A stretch of 64,000 nt of DNA, from contig JACPOQ010000016.1 in the NCBI GenBank assembly GCA_016191435.1, positions 62,001 to 126,000 of the forward strand, given 5' to 3'. The notes beneath the pieces were generated by a model. The model saw only the letters and a program-made list of their open reading frames with translations, had not been told where the DNA came from and did no database searches. The DNA comes from Chloroflexota bacterium. Lineage in GTDB: Bacteria > Chloroflexota > Dehalococcoidia > Tepidiformales > Tepidiformaceae. Of the stretch, positions 17,303-25,299 are shown piece after piece. Each line of letters starts with the position of its first letter. The first letter of the stretch is position 1. A program made the position numbers and the translations under genes.

Positions 17303-19105
17303 TTACCGCTCCCGGAACACCCCGGGCACGAGCGCCTTGCTGTCGCGCTCGCCCCGCAGCCGGGCGACGATATCCGTGACGGGCATCGCGCCGAGGTCGC
17401 CGCCTCCACGCACGCGAACGGCCGCGGCGTGCGCCTCGGCCTCGCGGTCGCCCACCACGAGCATGTAGGGCACCTTCTTCAGCTGCGCGTCGCGAATCTT
17501 GCCGTTCATCCGTTCGTTCCGGTCGTCCACGCGCACCCTCAGGTTCGCCGCCCGCAGCTCCGCCGCGACCGCGTTCGCGTACGCAACGTGCCGGTCGGCG
17601 ATCGGGATGACAACGGCCTGCGCCGGCGCCAGCCAGAGCGGAAAGTGCCCCTCGTACTCCTCGATGAGCAACGCCACCATCCGCTCCATCGTCGAAATCA
17701 CGCCGCGGTGCACGATGATCGGCTGGTGCCGCTCGCCGTCTTCGCCCACGAATTCGAGCTGGAACTGGTTCGGGAGGTGGAAGTCCACCTGCACCGTCAC
17801 CAAAGTCTCGTCCTTGCCCGCGGCCGTCTCGAACTGCACGTCGATCTTCGGGCCGTAAAACGCGGCCTCGCCCTTCGCCTCCTCGAATTCGAGCCCCACG
17901 CGCTGCAGCACGCGCCGCAGCAGCGATTCGCCGGCTTCCCACATGGGCGGGTTGTCGACGTACTTCTCCTTGTCCCCGGGGTCTCCCAGCGAAAGCTGGT
18001 ACGAGTACTTCCTCAGCCCCAGGACGCCGTAGACCTCCTCCATCAACCGCAGCACGCCCTCGACCTCCGCCTCCACCTGCGCGATGTCCGCGCAGAAGAT
18101 GTGCGCGTCGTTCAGCGTCATGATGCGCACCCGGCTCATCCCCGAGACCTGCCCCGACTTCTCCCACCGGTGCATGTTCCCCAGCTCGGCAATGCGGATG
18201 GGCATCTCGCGGTACGAATGCAGCCCGTCGGCGAAAATCATGATGTGCGACGGGCAGTTCATCGGCCGCAGGCAATACTCCTCGCCTTCGCGCTCCATCA
18301 CCGGGTACATCGCGTCCTTGTAGTGCTCCCAGTGCCCCGAGCGCACGTAGAGCTCGCGCTTCGCCACCACCGGCGTGATCACATGCTGGTACCCGCGCTC
18401 CACCTCCAGGTCCTCGATCCAGCGCTGCAACTCGCGCCGCACTGTCGCCCCGTCCGGCAGCCAGATCACGTGGCCCGGGCCTACTTCGTCGTACAGCGCG
18501 AACAGGTCCAGCTCGCGACCGATGCGCCGGTGGTCGCGCCGCTTCGCATCCTCCAGCGCCTGCTCGTACCCGGCCAGCTCCTCCGGCGTCTCGAACAGCG
18601 CGCCATACACGCGCTGCAGCTGCGGGTTCTTCTCGCTCCCGCGCCAGTACGCGCCGGCGATGCTCATCAGCTTGAACGCCGGGATCTCGCCAGTGTTGTT
18701 GACGTGCCCGCCGCGGCAGAGGTCGGTAAACGCGGCGTGCGTGCATTGCGTCACGTTCCCCTCATCGAGGTCCTTCAGCAGGTCCAGCTTAAACGGCTGC
18801 TTCGCCCAGCGCTGTTCCGCGTCCGCCTTCGTCAGCGCGCTCATCACGAACGGGTGCTTGCCCGCGATCGACCGGCGCATGCGCTCTTCCAGCCACCCCA
18901 GGTCCTCCTGCGTGAGCGGGCGCGGCAGCCGGAAGTCGTAGTAGAAGCCCGTGTCGATGGGCGGCCCGATACCGAGCTCGGCCTCGGGCATGAGCTCGAC
19001 CATTGCCTCGGCGAGCACGTGCGCCGCCGAATGGCGCATGCGGTTCAGCCGCTCGTCTTTCGGCAACGACTGCAGGTCAACGTGTTCTTCGACCGGGGAT
19101 GCCAT
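17303..19105 (-). CDS. thrS: Threonyl-tRNA synthetase lacking the TGS domain
   Basis: A 600-residue class II synthetase charging tRNA-Thr. The protein begins at the editing (SAD) domain: RMRHSAAHVLAEAM supplies the two zinc-type His, and CRGGHV completes the site. The catalytic core has motif 2 (SYREMPIRIAELGNMHRWE), the NCPSH zinc Cys, motif 3 near the HRGVISTMERMVALL segment, and the anticodon-binding domain at the C-terminus. The usual N-terminal TGS domain (about 60 residues) is absent. Start: ATG 19105 is preceded by GAAGGAG; upstream starts would run into the T-box leader. Confidence 0.95.
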   Translation of the reverse strand: MASPVEEHVDLQSLPKDERLNRMRHSAAHVLAEAMVELMPEAELGIGPPIDTGFYYDFRLPRPLTQEDLGWLEERMRRSIAGKHPFVMSALTKADAEQRWAKQPFKLDLLKDLDEGNVTQCTHAAFTDLCRGGHVNNTGEIPAFKLMSIAGAYWRGSEKNPQLQRVYGALFETPEELAGYEQALEDAKRRDHRRIGRELDLFALYDEVGPGHVIWLPDGATVRRELQRWIEDLEVERGYQHVITPVVAKRELYVRSGHWEHYKDAMYPVMEREGEEYCLRPMNCPSHIMIFADGLHSYREMPIRIAELGNMHRWEKSGQVSGMSRVRIMTLNDAHIFCADIAQVEAEVEGVLRLMEEVYGVLGLRKYSYQLSLGDPGDKEKYVDNPPMWEAGESLLRRVLQRVGLEFEEAKGEAAFYGPKIDVQFETAAGKDETLVTVQVDFHLPNQFQLEFVGEDGERHQPIIVHRGVISTMERMVALLIEEYEGHFPLWLAPAQAVVIPIADRHVAYANAVAAELRAANLRVRVDDRNERMNGKIRDAQLKKVPYMLVVGDREAEAHAAAVRVRGGGDLGAMPVTDIVARLRGERDSKALVPGVFRER

Positions 19106-19369
19106 GGTGGAAACTCCTTCGGACATGCCGCGCCCGTCTCGCAGGGACGGGGACGCGCTCCGTGGTTCCACCCGGCTTCTCCACCCTTCGCTGGAAGGAC
19201 GGACTCGCACTGGCCGGTAACGGGGCCATCCGTGCACGCCTACCGCGGTGCGGTTCGGGTGCAGGCTCGCGGGTGGTGTTCGCCTGCCTGCTCGCCGCGC
19301 TTTCAGCCGATGGCGCGGACTCTCTGGATCGGCGGGCTACTCGTCCCGGTCTTCGCCGTCTGTTCAGTT
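19106..19369 (-). ncRNA. T-box riboswitch leader of thrS
   Basis: On the minus strand the leader contains a clear T-box sequence, GGGTGGAACCACGG (plus coordinates 19160-19173), and upstream the Stem I landmarks GACGAGTA and AGAGAG (19320-19325). A GAACACCACC stretch around 19271-19281 gives an ACC Thr codon in the expected specifier position. T-box leaders sense uncharged tRNA and raise synthetase expression. No U-tract terminator follows. The element GGTGGAA inside the T-box can pair perfectly with TTCCACC immediately before the ATG, which suggests control of translation rather than termination. A TATACT box (19376-19381) gives a start near 19369. Confidence 0.88.
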
Positions 19370-19375
19370 GGCCCG

Positions 19376-19381
19376 AGTATA
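19376..19381 (-). promoter_or_regulatory. TATACT -10 box of the thrS leader
   Basis: TATACT on the minus strand precedes the T-box leader by the expected few bases. No good -35 hexamer is seen. Confidence 0.5.
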
Positions 19382-19391
19382 CCACGCCCGC

Positions 19392-19421
19392 TGGACGTTC
19401 CCGCCGCGCGTGGTCTAGATT
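19392..19421 (+). promoter_or_regulatory. Promoter for a probably leaderless P450 mRNA
   Basis: TGGACG (19392-19397) and TAGATT (19416-19421) are 18 bp apart. The expected start lies at or next to the A of the ATG at 19428, and there is no ribosome-binding site, so the mRNA would have no leader. Confidence 0.4.
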
Positions 19422-19427
19422 CGCGCC

Positions 19428-20630
19428 ATGCTCGACGCCGCCGAGGTCAACCTCGATTCTCCCGAGTCGCTCGCCGACCCCACCGGCTATTTCGCCGCTG
19501 CCCGCGAACACGGCGACGTGCAATGGAGCGCGCACCACCGTGCCTGGCTCGTGCTTTCGCACGCCGGGGTGGAAGCCGGCTTCCGGGATACGTCGGCGCT
19601 CTCCTCGGATAAGACCGGCTCCTTCCAGCGCGCCGCCCAGGGCCGCTCCGAAGCCTTCCAGCGTGTCGCCGAGCTCCTCAGCGGCTGGATGAATTTTCGC
19701 GACCCGCCCGCCCACACCCGCCTGCGCGAGCCCGTCCGCAGCGCCTTCACGCCGCGTGCGATCAGTGGCCTCGCCCGCGAAGTACAGGCCATCGTCGATG
19801 GCGCACTCGACGCGCTCGACACCTCCGGTGCCGACCTCAGCCACGATTTCGCGCGTCCGATCCCGGCGCTCGTCATCGGCGCGCTGCTCGGCGTCTCGCC
19901 CCAGGACCGCCACCGCTTCTACAACTGGTCGCACGACCTCGGCCAGCTCGTCTTTTCGCTGAATCCGAGTGGCTCGCCCGAAGGACCCGTCTCTGCCGCT
20001 GCGAGCGAATTCATCGCCTTCTTCGGCGACCTTATCGAACGCGAACGCGCCACCCCGACCGGCAGCCCGCTCTCCGGGCTGGTCGCTGCCGCCGGGGACC
20101 TCAACCCGATTGAGCTCATCGGCGCCTGCACGCTGCTGCTCTTCGGCGGCCACGAAACCACGACCACGCTCCTGGTCAACGCCCTCGGCATCCTGCTCAC
20201 CCAACCCGAAACCGCCGCCTGGCTGCGCGCCCACCCGGGGGCCATGGACACCGCCGTCGAGGAGTTCATGCGCGTCCAGGGCCCGGCTCGATCCCTCCCC
20301 CGCAAAGTCACCGTCGACCACGAGCGCGGCGGCCAGCAACTCCACCGCGGCCAGAACGCCTACCTTTGCATCGCCGCCGCCAACCACGATCCTGCCGTTT
20401 TCACGGACCCCGCGGGCCTGGAGCTCGAACGCGCTCCGAACCCGCACCTCGGTTTTGGCTGGGGCCTGCACTACTGCCTCGGCGCGAGCCTCGCCCGCCT
20501 CGAAGCCGGCATCGCCCTTCGCACGCTCCTGGAGCGCTTCCCGAATATGCAGGCCCTCGGCGAAGTCCCGCCCCCGCGCGCCAGCGCCATGGGCTACGGC
20601 CGCCGCCCCCTCCGCGTCCGCCTCGCGTAA
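19428..20630 (+). CDS. Cytochrome P450
   Basis: A 400-residue soluble bacterial P450. The I-helix oxygen motif is GGHETTTT, the K-helix ExxR is in EEFMRVQGPAR, and the heme loop is FGWGLHYCLG with Cys350 as the heme thiolate ligand. No membrane anchor is present, so it needs a ferredoxin and reductase that are not next to it; Bfd encoded nearby is a specialised ferredoxin and not an obvious partner. Substrate unknown. The HTRLREPVRSAFTPR segment is the typical C-helix region. It is divergent from thrS. Confidence 0.93.
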   Translation: MLDAAEVNLDSPESLADPTGYFAAAREHGDVQWSAHHRAWLVLSHAGVEAGFRDTSALSSDKTGSFQRAAQGRSEAFQRVAELLSGWMNFRDPPAHTRLREPVRSAFTPRAISGLAREVQAIVDGALDALDTSGADLSHDFARPIPALVIGALLGVSPQDRHRFYNWSHDLGQLVFSLNPSGSPEGPVSAAASEFIAFFGDLIERERATPTGSPLSGLVAAAGDLNPIELIGACTLLLFGGHETTTTLLVNALGILLTQPETAAWLRAHPGAMDTAVEEFMRVQGPARSLPRKVTVDHERGGQQLHRGQNAYLCIAAANHDPAVFTDPAGLELERAPNPHLGFGWGLHYCLGASLARLEAGIALRTLLERFPNMQALGEVPPPRASAMGYGRRPLRVRLA

Positions 20631-20665
20631 TGCGGACGCCGTGACGCCGACTTTCCCCTACGCCG

Positions 20666-20887
20666 TTATGCCTGCGCCCGCCGCCCGTGGTTCGCCGTCA
20701 ACGACTCCAGCAGCTCCCGCGACGTCGCGCTTATCTCCGCGACCGCGGCATTGAACGCCTGTTCGTTCGCCTTCGACGGCGCCCGGTACCCGCTAATTTT
20801 GCGCACGAACTGCAGCGCCGCCGCCTGCACGTCCTCGTCGCTCGCGGGCGTCTCCGCGACCCGCAACGTCTTGATGCTTCGGCACAT
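20666..20887 (-). CDS. DUF2277 family protein
   Basis: A 73-residue protein matching the DUF2277 pattern: MCRSIKTLR at the start, ALQFVRKISGYRAPSKANE in the middle and a helical end. Members are small, widespread and of unknown function. It converges with the P450 gene. Confidence 0.85.
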   Translation of the reverse strand: MCRSIKTLRVAETPASDEDVQAAALQFVRKISGYRAPSKANEQAFNAAVAEISATSRELLESLTANHGRRAQA

Positions 20888-21002
20888 GGCTCTCCCCCAG
20901 CAGGTGAATGTGCCAACAACTATCCCGCAATGGCCGCCCGCTAACCACTACGCCCCCGCTACTGCCACGGTCAATGCCACGACGACGGCCGCCGGCTGCG
21001 CC

Positions 21003-21470
21003 TCAGTGGATCTGCTGGGCGAGGTAGTTCTCGATGCCGACCTGGCCGATCGTGTCCAGCTGGGTCTCGAACCAGTCGACGTGCGTCTCTTCGTCCTCGA
21101 TCATCGCCTCGAACTTCTTGCGCGTCGTGAAGTCGCCCACCTGGGTGCAATGCGTGATGGCGCCCACGAGCGTTTGCACCGCCTCGCGCTCCGTCTCCAG
21201 GTCCAGTTGGAGGCACTCCGGCACGTTCTCGCCCACGGCGACGCGCCCCAACCGCTGCATATTCGGGATACCTTCGAGATAGAGGATGTGGTCGATGAGT
21301 TCGGCCGCGTCCTTCATCTCGTCCAGGCTCAGCGCGCGGACATGCTCGGCGAGGCGGTCGTACCCCCAGGCGCGGAACATCGCTGCCTGGACGAAGTACT
21401 GGTTAATCGCGGTCAGTTCGATGGTGAGCATGGCGTTGAGAAGGTCGAGGACCCCTTCTTTAGCTCGCAT
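21003..21470 (-). CDS. bfr: Bacterioferritin with altered ferroxidase site
   Basis: A 155-residue bacterioferritin that stores iron in a 24-subunit cage. It aligns without gaps to E. coli Bfr over the first 60 residues: Glu18 (IELTAINQY), Glu51 and the heme ligand Met52 (LDEMK) are kept, and the second iron motif DEETHVDWFE is intact. His54, a ferroxidase ligand in E. coli, is Asp here (LDEMKDAAE; codon GAC). It lies 15 bp downstream of bfd in the same direction. Confidence 0.93.
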   Translation of the reverse strand: MRAKEGVLDLLNAMLTIELTAINQYFVQAAMFRAWGYDRLAEHVRALSLDEMKDAAELIDHILYLEGIPNMQRLGRVAVGENVPECLQLDLETEREAVQTLVGAITHCTQVGDFTTRKKFEAMIEDEETHVDWFETQLDTIGQVGIENYLAQQIH

Positions 21471-21485
21471 GGACCGGGACCTCCG

Positions 21486-21701
21486 TTAGTTGGCTGCCGC
21501 CCTCACGAGCGCCGCCGGCCGCCGCGGGCAGGCGCCGCAGGCGATCGCCAGGAGCGGTTCGATCTCGCGCAGGCAGCGCCCGCAGCAGTCATCGTCGTTG
21601 AGCCGGAGCGCCGCCGCAAGGCTGCTGGCGCTAATATAGCCCGCTTCGCCCAACTCCCGCGCCTTCGCCTCCGTAACACCGCGGCACAGGCACACGTACA
21701 T
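21486..21701 (-). CDS. bfd: Bacterioferritin-associated ferredoxin
   Basis: A 71-residue [2Fe-2S] protein. Cys ligands are in MYVCLCRGVTE (CxC) and DDDCCGRCLREI (CxxC), the Bfd arrangement. In known systems Bfd docks on bacterioferritin and reduces the stored iron for release. Start: ATG 21701 follows GAAGAGGA; the frame extends upstream but only this start gives the family N-terminus. Confidence 0.92.
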   Translation of the reverse strand: MYVCLCRGVTEAKARELGEAGYISASSLAAALRLNDDDCCGRCLREIEPLLAIACGACPRRPAALVRAAAN

Positions 21702-21934
21702 CCGAAATCCTCTTCCCGTTCGCCATGCCGCCCCGCTGCACATAGCGTGGCCCAACGTTTCGAGTAAGTCAAGGCTTATGCCGATGCGACGCCGGGCCCG
21801 AGCCGCCACCGGCGGCGCCAGAGGTCATCCGCCCGCCGGCCCGCCCACACTCTCCCATGCCCCAAAACTCCCCCACGCCGAAACGCCGATCACGCCCCTA
21901 CGCCCCTACGCCCCTGCGCCGCTACACTGCCCCC

Positions 21935-22726
21935 ATGTCGCAGCGCTTACGTGACCGGTTCGAACAGGGGCGCCGCGAAAAGCGCGCGCTCTTCATCCCC
22001 TATGTCACGGGCGGCTACCCCACCGCCGCCGAGACAGTCGACATCATGCTCCAGATGGAAGCCGGCGGCGCCGATGTCATCGAGATCGGTGTCCCCTTCA
22101 GCGACCCACTCGCCGATGGCGCCACCATCCAGCACGCGAACCAGGTCGCCGTCGAGCAAGGCGTCACCCTGCACGATTGTTTTGGCTTCGTGGGCGAAGC
22201 CCGCGCGCGCGGCCTGCAGGCGCCCGTGCTCCTCATGGGCTACTACAACCCCATCCTCGCGCTCGGCGAAGCCCGGTGCGCCATCGAAGCCGCCGCGGCC
22301 GGCGTCGATGGCTTCATCGTGGTCGATTTGCCGGCTGAGGAAGCCGCCTCGTTCCTCGCCGTCTGCCGCCAGTACGACCTCAGCTTCGTCCCGCTGGTCG
22401 CGCCGACAACCGCCGACGCGCGCATCGACCAGCTCGCCGCCGTCGCCGATGCGTTCCTCTATATCGTCAGCGTCACCGGCACCACCGGGACGAACAACAT
22501 GGATGTCGACCAGTTGCCGGAGCTTCTCGCACGCGTCCGCCGGCACTCCAACCTGCCCCTCGCGGTTGGCTTCGGGATTAGCAAACGTGAGCATGTTGTG
22601 GCCGTCGGCAGGATCGCCGATGCGGCTATCATCGGTTCTGCTATCATTTCCGCCATCGATGCCGCCGCACCGGGTATGCGTGCGCAGGGCGTCAGGGAGT
22701 TTGTGGAGGATGTTTCCGGCCATTAG
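21935..22726 (+). CDS. trpA: Tryptophan synthase alpha chain
   Basis: A 263-residue TIM barrel that cleaves indole-3-glycerol phosphate to indole for the beta chain. Catalytic Glu and Asp are visible in VIEIGVPFSDPLADG, and the phosphate-binding loop in AVGFGISKREHV. The other trp genes are not in the window; trpB would be expected elsewhere or outside. A TACACT hexamer six bases before the ATG suggests a leaderless transcript. It heads an aromatic amino-acid run with aroH and aroF. Confidence 0.95.
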   Translation: MSQRLRDRFEQGRREKRALFIPYVTGGYPTAAETVDIMLQMEAGGADVIEIGVPFSDPLADGATIQHANQVAVEQGVTLHDCFGFVGEARARGLQAPVLLMGYYNPILALGEARCAIEAAAAGVDGFIVVDLPAEEAASFLAVCRQYDLSFVPLVAPTTADARIDQLAAVADAFLYIVSVTGTTGTNNMDVDQLPELLARVRRHSNLPLAVGFGISKREHVVAVGRIADAAIIGSAIISAIDAAAPGMRAQGVREFVEDVSGH

Positions 22727-22894
22727 CGGGCAGGTGAGTTCGGCCCACCGTGGGACTGGCGAGCGCCGATGGGCGTGGCGCGGGCCCCGCGTGGGCCGAG
22801 AATATGGCTGCCCGCAGGCCGGGGTGTTTCGGCTCGCCTGAGAGGCGCCGCCACCTTCACCACCGTCCGAATCCCTCAGGAGGATCTGCGCGTT

Positions 22895-23278
22895 ATGCCG
22901 GTCCGTGGCATCCGCGGTGCGACCACCGTGAGCAAAAACAGCAAAGACGACATCATCGACGCCGCGCGTGAATTGCTCACGACGATGGTGGAAGCCAACG
23001 ACATCGACCCCGAGGACGTGGCTTCCGCCTGGTTCACCACCACCATCGACCTCAACGCGGAGTTCCCGGCCGTCGCCGCCCGCCAGATGGGCTGGACCTT
23101 CGTCCCGCTCATGTGCGGGCACGAAATGGGCGTCCCCGGGAGCCTTCCGCTTTGCTTGCGCATCCTCCTTCATGTGAATACCGAAAAGGGAATCCATGAC
23201 GTCCACCATGTCTATCTCCGGGGTGCACGCGCCCTGCGCCCCGACCTTGGTTCGAGTACCCACTCGACTGCTCGCTGA
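22895..23278 (+). CDS. aroH: Chorismate mutase, AroH type
   Basis: A 127-residue trimeric AroH-fold mutase converting chorismate to prephenate. The N-terminus MPVRGIRGATTV carries the active-site Arg, and further family blocks are VASAWFTTTIDLNAEFPA, GWTFVPLMCGHEM and LRILLHVNT. Start: ATG 22895 after AGGAGG. It ends 13 bp before the DAHP synthase GTG, so first and late steps of the pathway are co-expressed. Confidence 0.93.
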   Translation: MPVRGIRGATTVSKNSKDDIIDAARELLTTMVEANDIDPEDVASAWFTTTIDLNAEFPAVAARQMGWTFVPLMCGHEMGVPGSLPLCLRILLHVNTEKGIHDVHHVYLRGARALRPDLGSSTHSTAR

Positions 23279-23291
23279 AAGAGGAGAACCC

Positions 23292-24329
23292 GTGATTATC
23301 GTTGTCTCGCCGGAGGCTGCTCCGGCGGATATTGACCGCATCGTCGCCCGCATCGAGGAGTCCGGCCGCCAGGCCCACCTCTCCATCGGCACCGAACGCA
23401 CCATCATCGGCGTCATCGGCCCGGACCTGCCGCAACTTCAGGACATGTTCGAAACGATGGCGCACGTCGAATCCGTGCACCGCGTGACCAAGCCCTACAA
23501 GCTCGTCAGCCGCGAGTTCCAGCCCCGCGACACCGTCATCGATATCGGCAAGGGCGTGACCATCGGCGGTAACACCCTCGCCGTCATGGCTGGCCCCTGT
23601 TCGATCGAAGACGAGGACCACGTCGTCGGTACCGCGCTCGCCGTCCGCGATGCCGGCGCGAACATCCTCCGTGGCGGCGCCTTCAAGCCCCGCAGCTCGC
23701 CCTACGCCTTCCGCGGCCTCGGTGAGGAAGGTCTGCGCCACCTCGCGCACGCCGGCCGCGTCTCCGGCCTCCCCGTCATCACCGAGCTCATGTCCGTCCG
23801 CGATATCGATGCCGTCGCGAAGTACGCTGATATCATCCAGATCGGCGCCCGCAACATGCAGAATTTCATGCTCCTGGATGAGGTCGGCAAGCTGAAGAAA
23901 CCCGTCATGATCAAGCGCGCCCTCAGCGGCCAGATCGAGGAGTGGCTGCTCGCCGCCGAATACGTCCTCGCCCAGGGCAACCCCAGCGTCATGCTCTGCG
24001 AGCGCGGCATCCGCACCTTCGAAACGGCCTACCGCAACACCTTCGATATCAACGCCATCCCGCTGGTCAAGGAACTGAGCCATCTGCCCGTCATCGCCGA
24101 CCCCAGCCACGGTACCGGCAAACACGCGCTCGTGACTCCCGTCGCCTGCGCGGCCATCGCCGCCGGCGCCGATGGCCTGATGATCGAAGTCCACCCCAGC
24201 CCCGACCATGCGCTCAGCGATGGCGCCCAGTCGTTGACATACGCGGGCTTCCAATCGATGATGCGGGCGGTCTCCGGTATCGCTGCCGCGGTCGAGCGGT
24301 CGCTCACGCCCCCGCTGGTCCATGCCTGA
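23292..24329 (+). CDS. aroF: DAHP synthase, type I-beta with ferredoxin-like regulatory domain
   Basis: A 345-residue enzyme joining phosphoenolpyruvate and erythrose 4-phosphate, the first step to aromatic amino acids. Residues 1-75 form the ferredoxin-like domain (IIVVSPEAAPADIDRIVARI) that gives allosteric control in Thermotoga-type enzymes. The catalytic barrel follows with AGPCSIED, GGAFKPRSSPYAFRG, KPVMIKRALS and PVIADPSHGTGKH. Start: GTG 23292 has GAGGAG five bases upstream; a longer frame to 23196 would overlap aroH and has no such site. Confidence 0.95.
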   Translation: MIIVVSPEAAPADIDRIVARIEESGRQAHLSIGTERTIIGVIGPDLPQLQDMFETMAHVESVHRVTKPYKLVSREFQPRDTVIDIGKGVTIGGNTLAVMAGPCSIEDEDHVVGTALAVRDAGANILRGGAFKPRSSPYAFRGLGEEGLRHLAHAGRVSGLPVITELMSVRDIDAVAKYADIIQIGARNMQNFMLLDEVGKLKKPVMIKRALSGQIEEWLLAAEYVLAQGNPSVMLCERGIRTFETAYRNTFDINAIPLVKELSHLPVIADPSHGTGKHALVTPVACAAIAAGADGLMIEVHPSPDHALSDGAQSLTYAGFQSMMRAVSGIAAAVERSLTPPLVHA

Positions 24330-24467
24330 GCATGGACCCCTGCTACGTCCGATGCGAGAGGCGGACGTGGCTTGAGGGAGGACGAGGGGCGCCTGCAGCG
24401 GCGCGATAACGGCTACGGTCGTGTGACCCGGGCAGGTGCGCCTCGGCGGGGCGGCATCGACCTGCGG

Positions 24468-25196
24468 ATGCCCATGCCCGAGATCTCGTTGCCCGTTTTC
24501 AAAGGGCCCCTCGACCTCCTGCTCCACCTCATCGAGCGCGACGACCTCGACGTCACGGCGGTCTCGCTGGTCGCCGTGACCGACCAGTACCTTCGCGCCA
24601 TCCACCACGGCAGCGATTTCGACCCCCAGGCCCTGGCCGAATTCGTCGCCATTGGCGCGCGGCTCATCTACCTGAAGTCGCGCGCGTTGCTGCCGCGCGT
24701 CCCCAGCGAAGCACCAGAGGCCATCGAAGAGGATGAAGTCGGGCAGGAGCTCGTCGACCTGCTGCTCGAATACCGGCGCTTCACCGCCATCACGGACATG
24801 CTCGAGGAGCGGCAGGACCTTGGCCTGCGCCTGTTCCCGCGCCTCGCGGCAGCGCCACCGCCTTCCGATGGCCACGGTCTCGATGGCGTCACCGTGGACC
24901 ACCTCCTGAAGCTCATGCAGCAGGTGCTCAAACGAAAGCCTCCCGAGCCCCGGGCCATCATCCAGCGCGACACGCTCACGCTCTCGGGCCGCATCGAGGA
25001 GTTCCGCCTGCGCCTGCAAAAGCGGGGCAAGTTCTCCTTCCGTCAGGCGATCTTGGAGTGCCGCACGCGCCTGGAGGTTGTTATCTCCTTCATGGCCGTG
25101 CTCGAACTCCTCAAGTCCGGCGAGTGCGATGCCACTCAGCCCACCGCCTGGGGCGAAATCGAAGTCGTCATGATCGTAGAGGTGGTCGCCTCGTAG
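24468..25196 (+). CDS. scpA: Segregation and condensation protein A
   Basis: A 242-residue kleisin subunit that links SMC heads with ScpB. The N-terminal signature FKGPLDLLLHLIERDDLDV is classic, followed by AEFVAIGARLIYLKSRALLP; the C-terminal winged helix (VISFMAVLELLKSGE) binds the SMC head. scpB is not seen nearby. Start: ATG 24468 (or 24474); upstream sequence in frame is Arg-rich and unlikely to be coding. Confidence 0.92.
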   Translation: MPMPEISLPVFKGPLDLLLHLIERDDLDVTAVSLVAVTDQYLRAIHHGSDFDPQALAEFVAIGARLIYLKSRALLPRVPSEAPEAIEEDEVGQELVDLLLEYRRFTAITDMLEERQDLGLRLFPRLAAAPPPSDGHGLDGVTVDHLLKLMQQVLKRKPPEPRAIIQRDTLTLSGRIEEFRLRLQKRGKFSFRQAILECRTRLEVVISFMAVLELLKSGECDATQPTAWGEIEVVMIVEVVAS

Positions 25197-25255
25197 CCTG
25201 CGCCTTGCGGTTCCATCAACGGTTTCCCCGCATTCGAGTCCGATGCCCCCAGGGC

Positions 25256-25272
25256 TGTTAACCTCTGTTAAC
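25256..25272 (+). promoter_or_regulatory. Pho-box-like direct repeat before ppx
   Basis: TGTTAAC occurs twice with a 10-base period (25256-25262 and 25266-25272), about 30 bp before the exopolyphosphatase GTG. TTAAC direct repeats near one helical turn are typical of PhoB/SphR-type sites. The match is suggestive only. Confidence 0.4.
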
Positions 25273-25299
25273 GTGCTGGGCTGAGGATGCAAAGACCGG

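Noticed and set aside
17036..19612. 858-codon open frame on the plus strand across thrS
   Set aside because: Antisense of thrS plus its T-box leader; sequence is His/Arg/Leu-rich with no family features.
23109..25292. 727-codon minus-strand frame over aroF and scpA
   Set aside because: Antisense of two well-identified genes; no motif.
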